A DNA stretch of 5,427 nt from Actinomycetota bacterium (GTDB lineage: Bacteria > Actinomycetota > Thermoleophilia > Gaiellales > Gaiellaceae). A program made the translations under genes and the position numbers. Where the stretch lies: the NCBI GenBank assembly GCA_016870235.1, contig VGCB01000227.1, positions 1-5,427 on the forward strand. The letters are read 5' to 3'. The notes below the pieces were generated by a model, which was given only the letters and a program-made list of their open reading frames with translations, searched no databases and had not been told where the DNA came from. This document shows positions 5,276 to 5,427 of this stretch, in pieces; the stretch's first letter is position 1; each line of letters starts with the position of its first letter.

Positions 5276-5304
5276 AGGGTAGGCGAGGCGCCGGTCGATC
5301 TCGA
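5276..5304 (-). promoter_or_regulatory. Possible promoter of the DUF3352 lipoprotein gene
   Basis: On the - strand TCGAGA (5304-5299) and TACCCT (5281-5276) are 17 bp apart, which would start a short leader before the ATG at 5240. The match to consensus is weak, and no clear ribosome binding site precedes that ATG. Confidence 0.25.
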
Positions 5305-5306
5305 TG

Positions 5307-5318
5307 CCCCACCTGGGG
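5307..5318. terminator. Weak hairpin after the gpsA-like gene
   Basis: CCCC (5307-5310) and GGGG (5315-5318) flank ACCT, 22 bases past the gpsA-like stop. The stem is short and has no T-run on the - strand, so it is a poor terminator candidate. Confidence 0.2.
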
Positions 5319-5340
5319 ACTCTTGCTCTCTCGCGCGGCG

Positions 5341-5427
5341 CTACTCGCTCGTCGGCGCGCGGCGCATGAGCGAGCGGACGAGGTCGGGGAGCGACGTCCC
5401 CTCGAGCACCGCGCAGACTCCCTCCGT
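5341..5427 (-). CDS. gpsA: Probable NAD(P)+ glycerol-3-phosphate dehydrogenase, C-terminal end (5' part outside window)
   Basis: The - strand frame is open from the window edge to TAG at 5341-5343 and gives 28 residues. They read as EGVCAVLEGTSLPDLVR followed by SLMRRAPTSE. The pattern xxVCAVLEG...LMxRxPxxE is how GpsA proteins end. GpsA reduces dihydroxyacetone phosphate to sn-glycerol 3-phosphate for phospholipid synthesis in the cytoplasm. Only the tail is visible, so no cofactor or catalytic residue can be checked and the call rests on this ending alone. It lies 100 bp upstream of the lipoprotein gene on the same strand; that gap is wide enough for a separate promoter. Confidence 0.65.
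   Translation of the reverse strand, partial: TEGVCAVLEGTSLPDLVRSLMRRAPTSE

Noticed and set aside
1..5427. CRISPR array, rRNA genes or insertion-sequence transposase
   Set aside because: No regularly spaced long repeats, no rRNA-like sequence and no transposase motifs are visible on either strand.

Overview
The window is very GC-rich, with strong G/C at third codon positions. It reads like an actinobacterial chromosome. The gene set (bacterial 2,3-diphosphoglycerate enzymes, a DUF3352 lipoprotein, an FCD regulator) suggests a deep-branching class such as Thermoleophilia, but that placement is inference.

Left part (1-1957): the + strand carries the end of a cyclic 2,3-diphosphoglycerate synthetase gene that overlaps a complete 2-phosphoglycerate kinase gene by 4 bp. 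Together these would turn 2-phosphoglycerate into 2,3-diphosphoglycerate and then into the cyclic osmolyte known from methanogens. Next, on the - strand, is a decayed N-terminal piece of a GNAT acetyltransferase with two frameshifts and no catalytic domain. It is followed by an intact small MIP18/DUF59 protein gene (+) that looks leaderless.

Middle (1958-3022): no intact gene is visible. There is a 3' half of tRNA-Arg(UCU), running from the anticodon stem to the acceptor end, whose 5' half is missing. This is what one junction of an element integrated at a tRNA gene looks like. Around it lie short direct and inverted repeats, a small hairpin, a degenerate second copy of the anticodon-arm sequence, and a - strand GntR/FCD regulator that has lost its DNA-binding domain. 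I read this stretch as the scar of a decayed integrative element.

Right part (3023-5427): a small secreted protein with two internal repeats and a Gly/His-rich tail (+), with a good ribosome binding site, ends at a perfect 13-bp hairpin terminator. Convergent to it, on the - strand, is a DUF3352 lipoprotein gene whose natural start is followed at codon 3 by an in-frame TGA. Upstream of that is the last 28 codons of what is probably gpsA (glycerol-3-phosphate dehydrogenase).

The main points are the two-gene diphosphoglycerate pathway in a bacterium, the tRNA-Arg scar with its repeats, and three broken genes in about 4 kb.
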